The position numbers were made by a program, and so were the translations under genes. A stretch of 64,000 bases of DNA from Aureitalea marina (GTDB lineage Bacteria; Bacteroidota; Bacteroidia; Flavobacteriales; Flavobacteriaceae): NCBI RefSeq assembly GCF_002943755.1, contig NZ_MQUB01000001.1, positions 2,955,653 to 3,019,652 on the forward strand, given 5' to 3'. Positions 1-9,450 of this stretch are shown in pieces. The notes below the pieces were generated by a model. It was given only the letters and a program-made list of their open reading frames with translations, made no database searches and was not told the DNA's origin. Numbering within the stretch: position 1 is the first letter of the stretch; the number at the start of each line of letters is the position of its first letter.

Positions 1-2574
1 CCAGCCGAGCAATATGCCATTCAAACCGGGCAACACCCGCGAAAGACCACCCAGGAGAATATAGCCCGGTATCGGGCGCAGCTGGATAAGATGGGCTTTT
101 CCTTTGACTGGAGCCGGGAAGTCAGAACTTCAGATCCCGCTTACTACCGTTGGACCCAATGGATCTTCGGCCAGTTGTTCGAAAGTTGGTATGACAATAC
201 CCAGGACAAGGCCCGGCCCATCAGGGAGCTAATTGCCATTTTCGAAAAAAGTGGCAACCAGGAACTCGATGCATCTTGTGACGACGACACTCCGGCATTT
301 GCCGCATCAGACTGGTCCGGATTCTCAGGCGAAAAGAAACAACAACTATTACTTAATTATCGCCTCACCTATTTGGCCGATACCGAAGTGAATTGGTGCC
401 CGGAGTTGGGAACCGTTTTGGCCAACGATGAGGTGATCAACGGGCTTTCCGAACGTGGTGGTTTTCCGGTAGTTCGTAAGAAGATGCGCCAATGGAGTAT
501 GCGGATCTCCGCTTACGCCCAGCGTTTATTGGACGGATTGGCTACTATAGACTGGCCACAACCCCTTAAAGAGTCTCAGACCAATTGGATCGGGCGAAGC
601 AAAGGAGCCAGTGTGACCTTCCAGGTAGAGGGATCGGATCAAACCATCGAGGTGTTCACTACCCGTCCGGATACCATCTTCGGGGTCAGTTTTATGACTC
701 TGGCACCGGAACACGATCTGGTGGACCAGATCACAACTGAACAGCAAAAAGAAGCGATAGCCGCATACGTAGAGGCAACCTCGCGAAGAAGCGAACGGGA
801 ACGGATGGCCGATGTCAAGACCATCAGTGGTGAATTTACCGGGGCCTATGCCATTCATCCTTTTACCGAAGATCGCATCCCGATCTGGATAGGGGATTAT
901 GTGTTGGCGGGCTATGGAACCGGGGCAGTGATGTCCGTTCCTTGTGGAGACCAACGCGATTACGACTTCGCCAAGCATTTCGATATTCCGATCCCGAACA
1001 TTTTTGAGGGTGTCGATATTTCTGAGGAAGCATTTGCGGACAAGGAGAACACGGTTATTGCCAATTCGGACTTTATCAATGGTCTGGGTTATGCCCAGGC
1101 ATCGGCCAAGGTGATAGCAGCTTTGGAGGAGAAAGGACAGGGAGAAGGTCGAATCAACTACCGCTTGAGAGATGCTGTCTTTAGCCGTCAGCGCTATTGG
1201 GGAGAGCCATTCCCGATCTACTACAAGGATGGCCTGCCTCAACGGATAGAAGATCAGTATTTACCCTTGACCTTGCCGGATGTAGAAAAATATTTGCCCA
1301 CAGAGGACGGGGACCCGCCCTTGGGCCGAGCCACGGTTTGGGCCTGGGATACAGAGAAAGGCGAAGTGGTCAGTAATGACCGGATCGATCATAAGACCGT
1401 ATTCCCATTGGAATTGAACACCATGCCGGGATGGGCAGGCAGTAGTTGCTATATGTTCCGCTATATGGATGCTACCAACGATAAGGAGTTTGCCTCCCAG
1501 CAAGCCTTGAACTACTGGCAGCAGGTCGATCTGTATTTGGGAGGTAGTGAGCACGCCACCGGCCACCTGCTTTATAGCCGTTTCTGGACCAAGTTCATGT
1601 TTGATCGAGGGTATCTACCGGTGGATGAGCCGGCCAAGAAATTGATCAACCAGGGGATGATTCTGGGCGAAAGTGCTTTTGTCTATCGGGTGGAAGGTCA
1701 GAACAAGCTGGTCACAGCTTCCCAAAAGGAAAATTATAAGACTCAGCCCCTTCATGCCGATGTGTTCATGGTGAACACCTCCAACGAATTGGATATAGAG
1801 GCCTTCCGTAAATGGAGACCGGAGTTTGAGCAAGCGGAATTTATTACCGAAGATGACGGCTCCTTTAAGGTAAACAGGGAGGTAGAGAAGATGTCCAAGA
1901 GCAAGTACAATGTGGTCAATCCCGATCATATCTGCGAGCGGTACGGAGCCGACACCCTGCGCATGTATGAGATGTTCCTCGGGCCATTAGAGCAAGCCAA
2001 GCCTTGGAATACAGCCGGTATTACCGGAGTTCACAGCTTTTTAAAGAAATTCTGGAAACTCTATCACGGAGGGGTCGAAGGAAGCTTTGCGGTAAGCGAT
2101 GAAAAGCCTTCAGCAGACAGCATGAAGACCCTCCACAAGACCATCAAAAAGGTGGAAGACGACATCGAGAATTTCAGCTTCAACACTACGGTATCCAACT
2201 TTATGATAGCCGTTAACGAACTGACCTCACAAAAGTGTTCCTCCAGAGCCGTGTTAAAACCTATGGTCGTCCTGATCTCACCTTACGCTCCTCACATTGC
2301 AGAGGAACTGTGGTCCAGACTAGGTCATGACGAATCTATTTCGACGGCGACTTTCCCTGTCTTTGATCAAAAACACCTGGTAGAAAGCACCAAGGCCTAT
2401 CCGATCTCTTTCAATGGAAAGATGCGTTTTACCCTGGAATTGTCGCTGGATCTGTCCAAAGATGAGATAGAGTCGGCAGTTATGGCAGAAGAACGCACTC
2501 AGCAGTACTTGGATGGCCGCACACCAAAGAAGGTAATCGTAGTTCCCGGGAAGATCGTCAATATCGTCGGTTAA
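1..2574 (+). CDS. leuS: Leucyl-tRNA synthetase, 5' end outside window
   Basis: Charges tRNA-Leu with leucine in the cytoplasm. The reading frame is open from base 1, so the gene starts upstream and the ATG at 91 is internal; the residues before it (PAEQYAIQTG and following) already match the LeuS catalytic core. The class I HIGH motif lies off the window. Visible here are the CP1 editing domain with its TTRPDTIFG motif near 658-690, the KMSKS loop (bases 1888-1902), and the anticodon-binding region with SPYAPHIAEELW near 2280-2310. The C-terminal domain ends normally at a TAA. Identity is certain from these family motifs; only the amino end is missing. Confidence 0.97.
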   Translation, partial: PAEQYAIQTGQHPRKTTQENIARYRAQLDKMGFSFDWSREVRTSDPAYYRWTQWIFGQLFESWYDNTQDKARPIRELIAIFEKSGNQELDASCDDDTPAFAASDWSGFSGEKKQQLLLNYRLTYLADTEVNWCPELGTVLANDEVINGLSERGGFPVVRKKMRQWSMRISAYAQRLLDGLATIDWPQPLKESQTNWIGRSKGASVTFQVEGSDQTIEVFTTRPDTIFGVSFMTLAPEHDLVDQITTEQQKEAIAAYVEATSRRSERERMADVKTISGEFTGAYAIHPFTEDRIPIWIGDYVLAGYGTGAVMSVPCGDQRDYDFAKHFDIPIPNIFEGVDISEEAFADKENTVIANSDFINGLGYAQASAKVIAALEEKGQGEGRINYRLRDAVFSRQRYWGEPFPIYYKDGLPQRIEDQYLPLTLPDVEKYLPTEDGDPPLGRATVWAWDTEKGEVVSNDRIDHKTVFPLELNTMPGWAGSSCYMFRYMDATNDKEFASQQALNYWQQVDLYLGGSEHATGHLLYSRFWTKFMFDRGYLPVDEPAKKLINQGMILGESAFVYRVEGQNKLVTASQKENYKTQPLHADVFMVNTSNELDIEAFRKWRPEFEQAEFITEDDGSFKVNREVEKMSKSKYNVVNPDHICERYGADTLRMYEMFLGPLEQAKPWNTAGITGVHSFLKKFWKLYHGGVEGSFAVSDEKPSADSMKTLHKTIKKVEDDIENFSFNTTVSNFMIAVNELTSQKCSSRAVLKPMVVLISPYAPHIAEELWSRLGHDESISTATFPVFDQKHLVESTKAYPISFNGKMRFTLELSLDLSKDEIESAVMAEERTQQYLDGRTPKKVIVVPGKIVNIVG

Positions 2575-2847
2575 TTGGCTTCTGGTGATGTCATCGAGAT
2601 CATTGGGTTGATCGCAGCCGCGCTGACCACTTCCGGTTTTGTACCTCAAGTTTACAAGACCTGGCGAACCCGTGATGTAGGAGGCCTGTCATTTTGGATG
2701 TATCTGGCCCTCTTCAGCGGAACGGTACTGTGGTTGATCTATGGGATCTATACTGAAAGTCGCCCCATCATCCTGGCCAATATTGTGGCTTCCACGCTGA
2801 CCTTCATCATGCTGGTGTTCATTTTCATAGGCAAGTTCAGAAGATAA
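2575..2847 (+). CDS. SemiSWEET-type sugar transporter (PQ-loop/MtN3 family)
   Basis: A 90-residue membrane protein with three hydrophobic helices and the PQ-loop signature (FVPQVYKTW followed by RDVGGLS) in helix 1 and the loop after it, which is the layout of bacterial SemiSWEETs. Such proteins dimerise to form a small passive sugar pore in the inner membrane. The start is a TTG that directly abuts the leuS stop codon with no spacer; no in-frame ATG precedes the first helix, so the TTG is the best start and translation is probably coupled to leuS. The substrate cannot be read from sequence. Confidence 0.85.
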   Translation: MASGDVIEIIGLIAAALTTSGFVPQVYKTWRTRDVGGLSFWMYLALFSGTVLWLIYGIYTESRPIILANIVASTLTFIMLVFIFIGKFRR

Positions 2848-2917
2848 TTCCCGACGGTTTGTCAGATTGATCCATTCGGCCTTATTTTTGATATTCAATT
2901 AGCAAAAGCTTAGAATT

Positions 2918-3607
2918 ATGATGGGATATTATCTGCTGGCCGGACTCATCTTCCTGGTAAGTTGGGGAGTCAGCAATCAACTGAAGACAAAATTCAAGAA
3001 ATACTCCAAGATCCATTTGCGAAACGGATTATCGGGGAAAGAAGTGGCCGAGCGAATGCTGGCCGACAACAATATATTCGATGTGGATGTGATCTCGACT
3101 CCCGGGCAGCTGACCGATCACTACAACCCGGCTACCAAGACCGTCAATCTTTCTGAGGCGGTTTACAATCAACGGAATGCCGCCGCCGCTGCAGTGGCTG
3201 CTCACGAATGTGGGCATGCGGTACAACATGCGAACGCTTACTCCTGGCTACAGCTTCGGTCTAAGATCGTTCCGGCAGTGAGTATTTCCAGTAGACTGTC
3301 CAATTTTGTGATCATGGCCGGTATCATCCTTTCGGCCTCGGGTTCTTTATTAGGAAATACTGTATTTGTCATAGGCATCTTGCTATTTGCGATGACCACA
3401 GTCTTTGCCTTTATCACTTTGCCGGTAGAATTTGACGCCAGTAAGCGGGCTCTGGTTTGGTTGGAAGAAAAGAACATGGTGACCCAGGAAGAGTATGCCG
3501 GGGCAAAGGATGCCCTGAAATGGGCCGCCAGAACCTATGTGGTAGCCGCCCTTGGTTCGTTGGCCACCTTGGTTTACTTCATCATGATGTTCCTGGGGCG
3601 CAGGTAG
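2918..3607 (+). CDS. Zinc metallopeptidase, YugP/Zn_peptidase_2 family
   Basis: A 229-residue inner-membrane protein with a short N-terminal hydrophobic anchor, a soluble stretch holding the zinc-binding HECGH motif at residues 96-100, and further hydrophobic helices from about residue 120 on. This is the architecture of the neutral zinc metallopeptidase family typified by Bacillus YugP; the physiological substrate is unknown. The first two codons are both ATG and either could start the protein. The gene converges with the saccharopine dehydrogenase-like gene, the two stop codons being one base apart. Confidence 0.87.
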   Translation: MMGYYLLAGLIFLVSWGVSNQLKTKFKKYSKIHLRNGLSGKEVAERMLADNNIFDVDVISTPGQLTDHYNPATKTVNLSEAVYNQRNAAAAAVAAHECGHAVQHANAYSWLQLRSKIVPAVSISSRLSNFVIMAGIILSASGSLLGNTVFVIGILLFAMTTVFAFITLPVEFDASKRALVWLEEKNMVTQEEYAGAKDALKWAARTYVVAALGSLATLVYFIMMFLGRR

Positions 3608-3608
3608 A

Positions 3609-4979
3609 TCAGCCTTCCGTATTGTTTGGGTTATATCCCAGGTAGGGCACAAAATTCTCATGGAAGGTTATGCCGTGTTGGGCCAGTTCTCTAAGTACTG
3701 GTTCGTAAACATCCTGGGTGATCGGGATCTGGACCCCATGGGTCAGCACTTTACCGTTCAGAATCAATAGAGCAGCAATTGCAACTGGTAAGCCGACCGT
3801 CTTGGCCATGGCAGTATAGGTTTGATCCTTCCCGATCAGGACCATATTGCTATCGATCTGTTTCCTTTCTCCATTGAGCTCGTACCCAAACTTGTGGTAC
3901 ATCACGATCATATCCTTGTCGTCTGCATCGAGGGTCCATTTGTCCATTAGGATCTTTTGAAGTCCTTGGGCCGGGGTGGCATTGGGGATGCCAATTCGTT
4001 TTTCGGAATTGAATAGGTCCAATTCGATCAGTTTACCCCACATCAGGTCGTCCTGGTCGATCTTCAGGTTGTGTCTCAGTTTGAGTTCGACAGAATCTGT
4101 AGGGGAATATGGCAAAAAGAGGTTGACAAAATCCCTGTAAGACAGGTTCTCGGAATGAGGAATGCTGTAACTATCATCGGTCATTCCCAATTGTACGAAC
4201 ATATTCCAGGCCTTGCTAAACCCTACCCTGCGGATGGTTCCCCGGTATAAGGTCAAAATATCTTGAAGGCCATAGATCTCCCTGTATTTCAAGGAATTTC
4301 TGTTGGCATAGGCTTCAAAGGTACCATGCCCTTCGATGTTCAGGAATTCCGTCCTTCTGAATAATCTGTGGTAAGGGATGTATTTGTAAGTGCCCTCCTG
4401 TATGAATTCGGCAGCTCCACCCTGACCGGCCAAGACTACATTTCGAGGGTTCCAAGTAAACTTATATGACCACAGGTTGTCGTCACTTTCCGGGGCTATC
4501 AAACCCCCTGTAAAGGATTCGAACAACAACATTTTACCGCCGTTGTTTCTGATGCGGTCAATCACTTGCATGGCGCTCATATGATCGATTCCGGGATCCA
4601 GACCCACTTCATTCATAAAGATGAGTCCTTTTTCCTTGGCTTCCTCATCAAGTGCCTTCATTTCTGGGCTCACATAAGAGGCTGTGACCATATGTTTGCC
4701 CAATTCCAGGCAGTCTTTTGCCGCTTCCATGTGAAAGCGAGCCGGCAGCATGGAGATGACCAGGTCACTCTTGCCAATTTGCTCCCTTCGCTGATCGGCC
4801 TGGAAGATATCCAGGTGAACGGCTTTTCCACGGGAATGACCTTGAAGCAAGTTCTGGGCAGATGTTGGATCCAAGTCACCAATGGTCAGAAAAAGATCTT
4901 CGCTTTCCGCTCTATCGAGCAGGTATTGGATGAGGTTAGTGGCAGAACGTCCTGCACCAATGATTAAAATGTTCCGCAT
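3609..4979 (-). CDS. Saccharopine dehydrogenase-like oxidoreductase
   Basis: NAD(P)-dependent enzyme of the saccharopine dehydrogenase/reductase family, which acts on saccharopine between lysine and glutamate plus aminoadipate semialdehyde. The N-terminal Rossmann fold is plain (ILIIGAGRSATNLIQYLL) and the conserved NEVGLDPGIDHM segment lies near residue 145. The open frame runs 29 codons further upstream, but the ATG at 4979 begins exactly at the dinucleotide-binding strand as is usual for the family, so it is chosen, giving 456 residues. It is divergent from the DUF423 gene. With the glutaryl-CoA dehydrogenase further on, it suggests lysine catabolism, but a biosynthetic direction cannot be excluded. 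Confidence 0.85.
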   Translation of the reverse strand: MRNILIIGAGRSATNLIQYLLDRAESEDLFLTIGDLDPTSAQNLLQGHSRGKAVHLDIFQADQRREQIGKSDLVISMLPARFHMEAAKDCLELGKHMVTASYVSPEMKALDEEAKEKGLIFMNEVGLDPGIDHMSAMQVIDRIRNNGGKMLLFESFTGGLIAPESDDNLWSYKFTWNPRNVVLAGQGGAAEFIQEGTYKYIPYHRLFRRTEFLNIEGHGTFEAYANRNSLKYREIYGLQDILTLYRGTIRRVGFSKAWNMFVQLGMTDDSYSIPHSENLSYRDFVNLFLPYSPTDSVELKLRHNLKIDQDDLMWGKLIELDLFNSEKRIGIPNATPAQGLQKILMDKWTLDADDKDMIVMYHKFGYELNGERKQIDSNMVLIGKDQTYTAMAKTVGLPVAIAALLILNGKVLTHGVQIPITQDVYEPVLRELAQHGITFHENFVPYLGYNPNNTEG

Positions 4980-5047
4980 CGATCCGAATTGGTTAAATTT
5001 ATACGTAGAATTTTGTTGGACGAATGTACTAAAATGTCTGGGTAAGC

Positions 5048-5440
5048 ATGAATAATTTAAGCACAAAAATTAGCACAACAGGGGCCATTTTGATGGCGCT
5101 TTCGATAGCCTTGGGCGCATTTGGAGCGCACGGTTTGGAGCGTATGGTCAATCCGCAAGCCCTGGATACGTTTGAGGTAGGTGTTCGCTATCAGGTATAT
5201 CACAGTCTCGCTATAGTGGTTATTGGACTGAGCGGCCGGCTAAGTGATTCAGTAAAAAAACGAACTTTCATCCTTTGGATGCTTGGGGTGGTGCTGTTTT
5301 CCGGCTCCTTATATCTCTTAGCCACTTCGGAGGTGATCGGAGAGGATCTGAAATTTCTTGGCCCGGTTACACCCATTGGGGGTTTGGCTTTAATAGCTGG
5401 CTGGGGATATCTTGCATTTGGACTGTGGAAAAACCGGTGA
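5048..5440 (+). CDS. DUF423 family small membrane protein
   Basis: A 130-residue protein with four hydrophobic segments. It carries the DUF423 signature: an N-terminal helix ending in ALGAFGAHGL, followed by VRYQVYHSLA. The family (YwdK/YgdD) is widespread in bacteria and has no settled function. It reads away from the saccharopine dehydrogenase-like gene and precedes pckA by 71 bases. Confidence 0.88.
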   Translation: MNNLSTKISTTGAILMALSIALGAFGAHGLERMVNPQALDTFEVGVRYQVYHSLAIVVIGLSGRLSDSVKKRTFILWMLGVVLFSGSLYLLATSEVIGEDLKFLGPVTPIGGLALIAGWGYLAFGLWKNR

Positions 5441-5511
5441 ATAAATGGGGTGGTCAGGGGTCCTATCTTGACTAGAATGTTTAATTTTACAGCCGTATCA
5501 ATTTAATTTAA

Positions 5512-7110
5512 ATGGTCGATCATAACACAACTACGAAATCGATTTCGTTAGCGTCTTACGGAATCCACGATGCGCAGGTCAATTATCAATGGACAGCACG
5601 TCAATTACACGATGAAACCATTAGAAAAGGTCTTGGAGTTGAGGCCAGTAGTGGAGCCCTGGCAATTAATACAGGGAAGTTTACAGGCCGATCTCCTATG
5701 GATCGCTTTATAGTTAAAGACGATATCACTTCCGACCGCGTTTGGTGGGGGGATATCAACATTCCATTCGATCCCGATAAGTTCGACAAACTGTACGAGA
5801 AGATTACGGCCTACTTGGGAGGTAAAGAGGTTTATGTCCGGGATTCATTTGCCTGTGCGGATGTGAACTACCGAACCAATATCCGAGTAGTGAACGAATA
5901 CCCTTGGTCCAATTTATTTGTGTACAATATGTTCATTCGTCCGGAGGAAAGTGAACTAGAAGGATTTGAACCGGATTGGGTAGTGATCAATGCTCCGGGT
6001 TTTTTAGCAGATCCTGAAGTAGATGGAACCCGTCAGGGAAATTTTGCCATACTCAATTTTACCAGGAAAATGGCAATCGTTGGAGGTACAGGATATACGG
6101 GAGAGATCAAGAAAGGGATTTTCTCGGCCTTGAACTTCGAACTACCTGTATTCAAGAATACCCTGCCTATGCACTGTTCGGCCAATGTTGGTCAAAAAGG
6201 TGACTCTGCTATTTTCTTTGGTCTTTCCGGCACAGGTAAGACCACCTTGTCGGCAGATCCAGATCGGAAATTGATCGGGGACGATGAGCATGGATGGACC
6301 TCGGAAAATACGGTCTTTAACTTCGAAGGTGGTTGCTACGCCAAGGCTATCGACCTCACCGAAGAAAAAGAACCCGAGATCTATCGGGCTATCCGGTTTG
6401 GAGCCATTCTGGAAAATGTGATCATGGACGAGCAAGGAGTGGTCGATTTTACAGATTCCTCCATTACTCAGAATACACGGGTTAGTTATCCCCTGTACAA
6501 TATTGATAATATCCAGGTGCCGTCTATCGGATTCAACCCCAAGAACATCTTCTTCCTAACAGCGGATGCTTTTGGCGTGTTACCTCCCATTTCCAAACTT
6601 ACTCCCGGGCAGGCCGCATATCATTTCATCAGTGGCTACACTGCCAAGGTTGCTGGTACCGAAGAAGGAGTCAATGAACCTCAACCGAGTTTCTCGGCCT
6701 GTTTTGGTGCTCCATTTATGCCACTCCATCCAACCGAGTATGCTGAGATGCTGAGTAAGAAGATGCAAGATGCGGGAGTCAATGTCTGGTTGGTCAATAC
6801 CGGCTGGACCGGTGGAGCTTACGGAGAGGGACGTCGAATGAAGCTGAAGTACACGCGTGCAATGATCTCTGCCGCCATGGAAGATCAATTAAATGATGTA
6901 GCTTACCGGGTTCATCCGATATTCGGACTAGCCATCCCACAAAGTTGCCCGGATGTACCGGATGAGGTGCTAAACCCTCGAGATACCTGGGCAGATGGGC
7001 AAGCTTATGATTTGAAGGCGCAAGAGCTAGCTAAGTCGTTCAAAGAGAACTTTGCGCAGTTTGAGTCTTACGCCAATGAGGAGATCATGGGTGGTGCTCC
7101 CAGGAGCTAG
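5512..7110 (+). CDS. pckA: Phosphoenolpyruvate carboxykinase (ATP)
   Basis: Converts oxaloacetate and ATP to phosphoenolpyruvate, CO2 and ADP, the first committed step of gluconeogenesis, in the cytoplasm. The 532-residue length is standard for the ATP-dependent enzyme. Visible are the phosphate-binding loop GLSGTGKTTLSADP (from about residue 237), the metal/substrate motif DDEHGW just after it, and the RMKLKYTRAMI segment near the C-terminus. It is a single-gene unit closed by a strong hairpin terminator. A gluconeogenic enzyme fits a heterotroph living on amino acids and organic acids. Confidence 0.97.
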   Translation: MVDHNTTTKSISLASYGIHDAQVNYQWTARQLHDETIRKGLGVEASSGALAINTGKFTGRSPMDRFIVKDDITSDRVWWGDINIPFDPDKFDKLYEKITAYLGGKEVYVRDSFACADVNYRTNIRVVNEYPWSNLFVYNMFIRPEESELEGFEPDWVVINAPGFLADPEVDGTRQGNFAILNFTRKMAIVGGTGYTGEIKKGIFSALNFELPVFKNTLPMHCSANVGQKGDSAIFFGLSGTGKTTLSADPDRKLIGDDEHGWTSENTVFNFEGGCYAKAIDLTEEKEPEIYRAIRFGAILENVIMDEQGVVDFTDSSITQNTRVSYPLYNIDNIQVPSIGFNPKNIFFLTADAFGVLPPISKLTPGQAAYHFISGYTAKVAGTEEGVNEPQPSFSACFGAPFMPLHPTEYAEMLSKKMQDAGVNVWLVNTGWTGGAYGEGRRMKLKYTRAMISAAMEDQLNDVAYRVHPIFGLAIPQSCPDVPDEVLNPRDTWADGQAYDLKAQELAKSFKENFAQFESYANEEIMGGAPRS

Positions 7111-7130
7111 ATTTATTTCATTAAAAAAAG

Positions 7131-7161
7131 AAAAGGGTTGGAACATTCCAACCCTTTTTTT
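7131..7161. terminator. Bidirectional hairpin terminator between pckA and hemD
   Basis: A perfect 13-base-pair stem (AAAAGGGTTGGAA against TTCCAACCCTTTT, two-base loop) with a T-run on the plus strand and an A-run before it that gives a T-rich tail on the minus strand. It can stop transcription from both convergent genes. Confidence 0.9.
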
Positions 7162-7179
7162 ATGCAGAGATTATTGTGT

Positions 7180-7929
7180 TTATTTCTTCCCATTGACCTT
7201 CTGGATGTATTTTTCCAGAGCCATGGTCATGGATGGTGTCTCTGGCGTAGGAGCCTGAATATCCACCCTTAATCCTTTTTCACCCGCTGCTTTGACCGTG
7301 GTGTTACCAAATACCGCAATGCGGGTATTGTTTTGTTCGAAGTCAGGGAAGTTTTCGAATAAGGACTGGATGCCACTTGGGCTAAAGAAAACCAGTATAT
7401 CGTAATACACATTGCGAAGATCGCTCAGATCACTCACTACAGTCTTGTAGAATGTAGCTTGCTTCCAATTTACTCCAAGATCATTTAGTAGTACAGGAAC
7501 CGTTGGTTTCAATTTGTCCGAAGATGGTAAAAGGAAGCTTTCGTTCTTGTATTTCTTGATCAGCGGCAGAAGCTCCTGGAAAGTTCGCTTGCCAACATAG
7601 ATCTTACGTTTTCTGTAAACCACGTATTTCTGAAGGTAGTAAGCCACAGCTTCACTCTGGCAAAAGTATTTCATGGTATCCGGCACCTTGAATCTCAATT
7701 CCTCGGCAATCCTAAAGAAATGATCCACCGAATTACGGCTGGTCAGAACGATGGCCGTGTATTGGGTAAGATCGACCTTCTGAGAACGAACATCCTTACC
7801 GGTAACACCTTCCACATGGATAAAGGGTCGAAAATCTATTTTAACCTTTTGTTTTTCAATGAGATTGAAATAAGGTGAATTTTCAACCTTGGGCTCGGGT
7901 TGAGAAACCAAAATAGTTTTCACTTTCAT
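7180..7929 (-). CDS. hemD: Uroporphyrinogen-III synthase (HemD family)
   Basis: Predicted to cyclise hydroxymethylbilane to uroporphyrinogen III in haem biosynthesis. The protein has 249 residues with the two-lobed HemD pattern: N-terminal ILVSQPEP, a central TAIVLTSRNSVDHF strand-helix, and the C-terminal DILVFFSPSGIQSLFENF and IAVFGNTTVKAAGEKG segments. HemD is poorly conserved, so the assignment rests on this pattern and length. It lies 20 bases downstream of the DUF4271 gene and is probably co-transcribed with it, a pairing that I recall as common in Bacteroidota. Confidence 0.83.
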   Translation of the reverse strand: MKVKTILVSQPEPKVENSPYFNLIEKQKVKIDFRPFIHVEGVTGKDVRSQKVDLTQYTAIVLTSRNSVDHFFRIAEELRFKVPDTMKYFCQSEAVAYYLQKYVVYRKRKIYVGKRTFQELLPLIKKYKNESFLLPSSDKLKPTVPVLLNDLGVNWKQATFYKTVVSDLSDLRNVYYDILVFFSPSGIQSLFENFPDFEQNNTRIAVFGNTTVKAAGEKGLRVDIQAPTPETPSMTMALEKYIQKVNGKK

Positions 7930-7949
7930 AAGCTACGGTTGTTTGCCCC

Positions 7950-8603
7950 CTAAGCCAGTTGATAGTACGCGATGACATAGGGCGAAATTTCGAGTGTGCA
8001 AAGATACAAAATAAAATAGAAGGAGTTCTTGAAAATTACGCCAGAAATACTCCAGTATGTATAAATAAGCATGATGAGGTTCAGGACAATAACGAGCCCG
8101 ACGATGATCAGCATGAGGAAGGAATCAGGTTGGAATGTGTAGCTAAAAAGTACAACCAACACGAAGAGCACGATGGACATCACATTGCGGTAGCTCAGTT
8201 TTCGGTAGAGATACTGATCGATCACTGTCCGGATATTGAAAACACGACCTACGGCTGTTTCCAGTAAGAATTTGACGATCACAAAGATCAAATAACCCCC
8301 GCAGATCTGCCAAAACAGGATATCAGGCCTTTGAAATTCCCGATTGGGATCAATGATCAAGGTATAATAGATAAAAAGAGAGACGGATATCGCTTGCACT
8401 CCGAATAACATCAGGTTGAAAGGATGGGCCAGCTGAATTTCCCGACCACCCAGGTGAAAGTACCTATCCGTGATAGGTAAGAGGAGTAACTGCCGGAACC
8501 GCCGGGGATAGAGATAAGCCGCCCAACTGACCAGCAACAAGGTAACCAGCAGGGCCAAGGTAAGCCAGTCGTTGGATATGGTATTTCTCAGTAGGTGTTC
8601 CAC
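7950..8603 (-). CDS. DUF4271 membrane protein
   Basis: A 217-residue integral membrane protein with about six hydrophobic segments and the family's QLLLLPITDRYF stretch after the first helix. DUF4271 is largely confined to Bacteroidota and has no known function. It sits directly upstream of hemD in the same operon, which is the usual context for the family and hints at a link to tetrapyrrole metabolism; that link is inference. Confidence 0.8.
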   Translation of the reverse strand: MEHLLRNTISNDWLTLALLVTLLLVSWAAYLYPRRFRQLLLLPITDRYFHLGGREIQLAHPFNLMLFGVQAISVSLFIYYTLIIDPNREFQRPDILFWQICGGYLIFVIVKFLLETAVGRVFNIRTVIDQYLYRKLSYRNVMSIVLFVLVVLFSYTFQPDSFLMLIIVGLVIVLNLIMLIYTYWSISGVIFKNSFYFILYLCTLEISPYVIAYYQLA

Positions 8604-8695
8604 AGCTTGGTTTCGAATGTAAAATTAGCCCTAAAAAGAGCCTTTTAGCCCGAATCTATTGAATTTTTCTTCACATTTTTCAAACGAATTTTGGG

Positions 8696-8703
8696 TAACT
8701 TTG
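8696..8703 (+). promoter_or_regulatory. Bacteroidota-type -7 promoter element
   Basis: TAACTTTG matches the TAnnTTTG -7 consensus used by the primary sigma factor of Bacteroidota. It lies 15 bases upstream of the GT2 start codon in the divergent gap after DUF4271. No clear -33 TTTG is seen at the ideal spacing. Confidence 0.5.
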
Positions 8704-8718
8704 CCCAAAACCTAGCCT

Positions 8719-9450
8719 ATGTCCAACGCCCTGGTGGTGGTCCCCACCTTTAACGAGGTGGAAAATATCGAACGTTTACTCCGCAACATTTTTTCCCTAC
8801 AGCGTCAATTTGACGTCTTGGTGGTAGACGATGGTTCCCCGGACGGAACGGCTACGGTAGTCAAAGGACTGATGGAAAAGTGGCCCGACAGGCTCTTTAT
8901 CCTGGAAAGGGAAGGAAAGCAGGGTCTGGGTACAGCTTATATATCCGGTTTTAAGTGGGCCCTGAAAAGGGATTACGAATATATATTCGAGATGGATGCT
9001 GATTTCTCCCACAATCCAAACGATCTGATCCGTTTGTACAATGCCTGTCACCGAGATGGGAATGACCTATCAATAGGGTCGAGGTACAAGACCGGGGTCA
9101 ATGTGGTCAATTGGCCTATGAGTAGGGTGTTGCTTTCCTGGTTGGCCTCAAAATACGTCAGGCTGGTAACCGGTATGAACATTTACGACACCACGGCAGG
9201 TTTTGTCTGCTACAGACGAGTTGTACTAGAGACCATTCAATTGGATAAGATTCAGTTTGTAGGCTATGCCTTCCAGATCGAAATGAAGTTCAAAACCTAT
9301 TTGCGGAAATTTCGGATCGTAGAGGTGCCTGTTATCTTTACAGACCGCACCAGAGGAGAGTCTAAGATGAGCAAGGGAATCATATCCGAAGCTATTTTTG
9401 GAGTGATCAGCATGAAAATAAAGAGTGTTTTTAAACGATACGAGATCTAA
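8719..9450 (+). CDS. Polyprenol monophosphomannose synthase-like GT2 glycosyltransferase
   Basis: A 243-residue family 2 glycosyltransferase of the dolichol-phosphate mannose synthase type, expected to transfer a sugar from a GDP- or UDP-sugar to a polyprenyl phosphate at the inner face of the inner membrane. It shows the nucleotide-binding start VVVPTFNEVENI, VLVVDDGSPDGT, and the DxD-containing EMDADFSHNP. No C-terminal membrane helices are present, as in the short soluble DPM1-like forms. The dihydroorotase-like gene starts on the very next base after its stop, so the two are one transcript. Confidence 0.87.
   Translation: MSNALVVVPTFNEVENIERLLRNIFSLQRQFDVLVVDDGSPDGTATVVKGLMEKWPDRLFILEREGKQGLGTAYISGFKWALKRDYEYIFEMDADFSHNPNDLIRLYNACHRDGNDLSIGSRYKTGVNVVNWPMSRVLLSWLASKYVRLVTGMNIYDTTAGFVCYRRVVLETIQLDKIQFVGYAFQIEMKFKTYLRKFRIVEVPVIFTDRTRGESKMSKGIISEAIFGVISMKIKSVFKRYEI

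Noticed and set aside
526-1242. A 238-codon open frame on the minus strand inside leuS
   Set aside because: It is antisense to an unmistakable LeuS sequence, has no protein-family features, and arises from the codon bias of the real gene.
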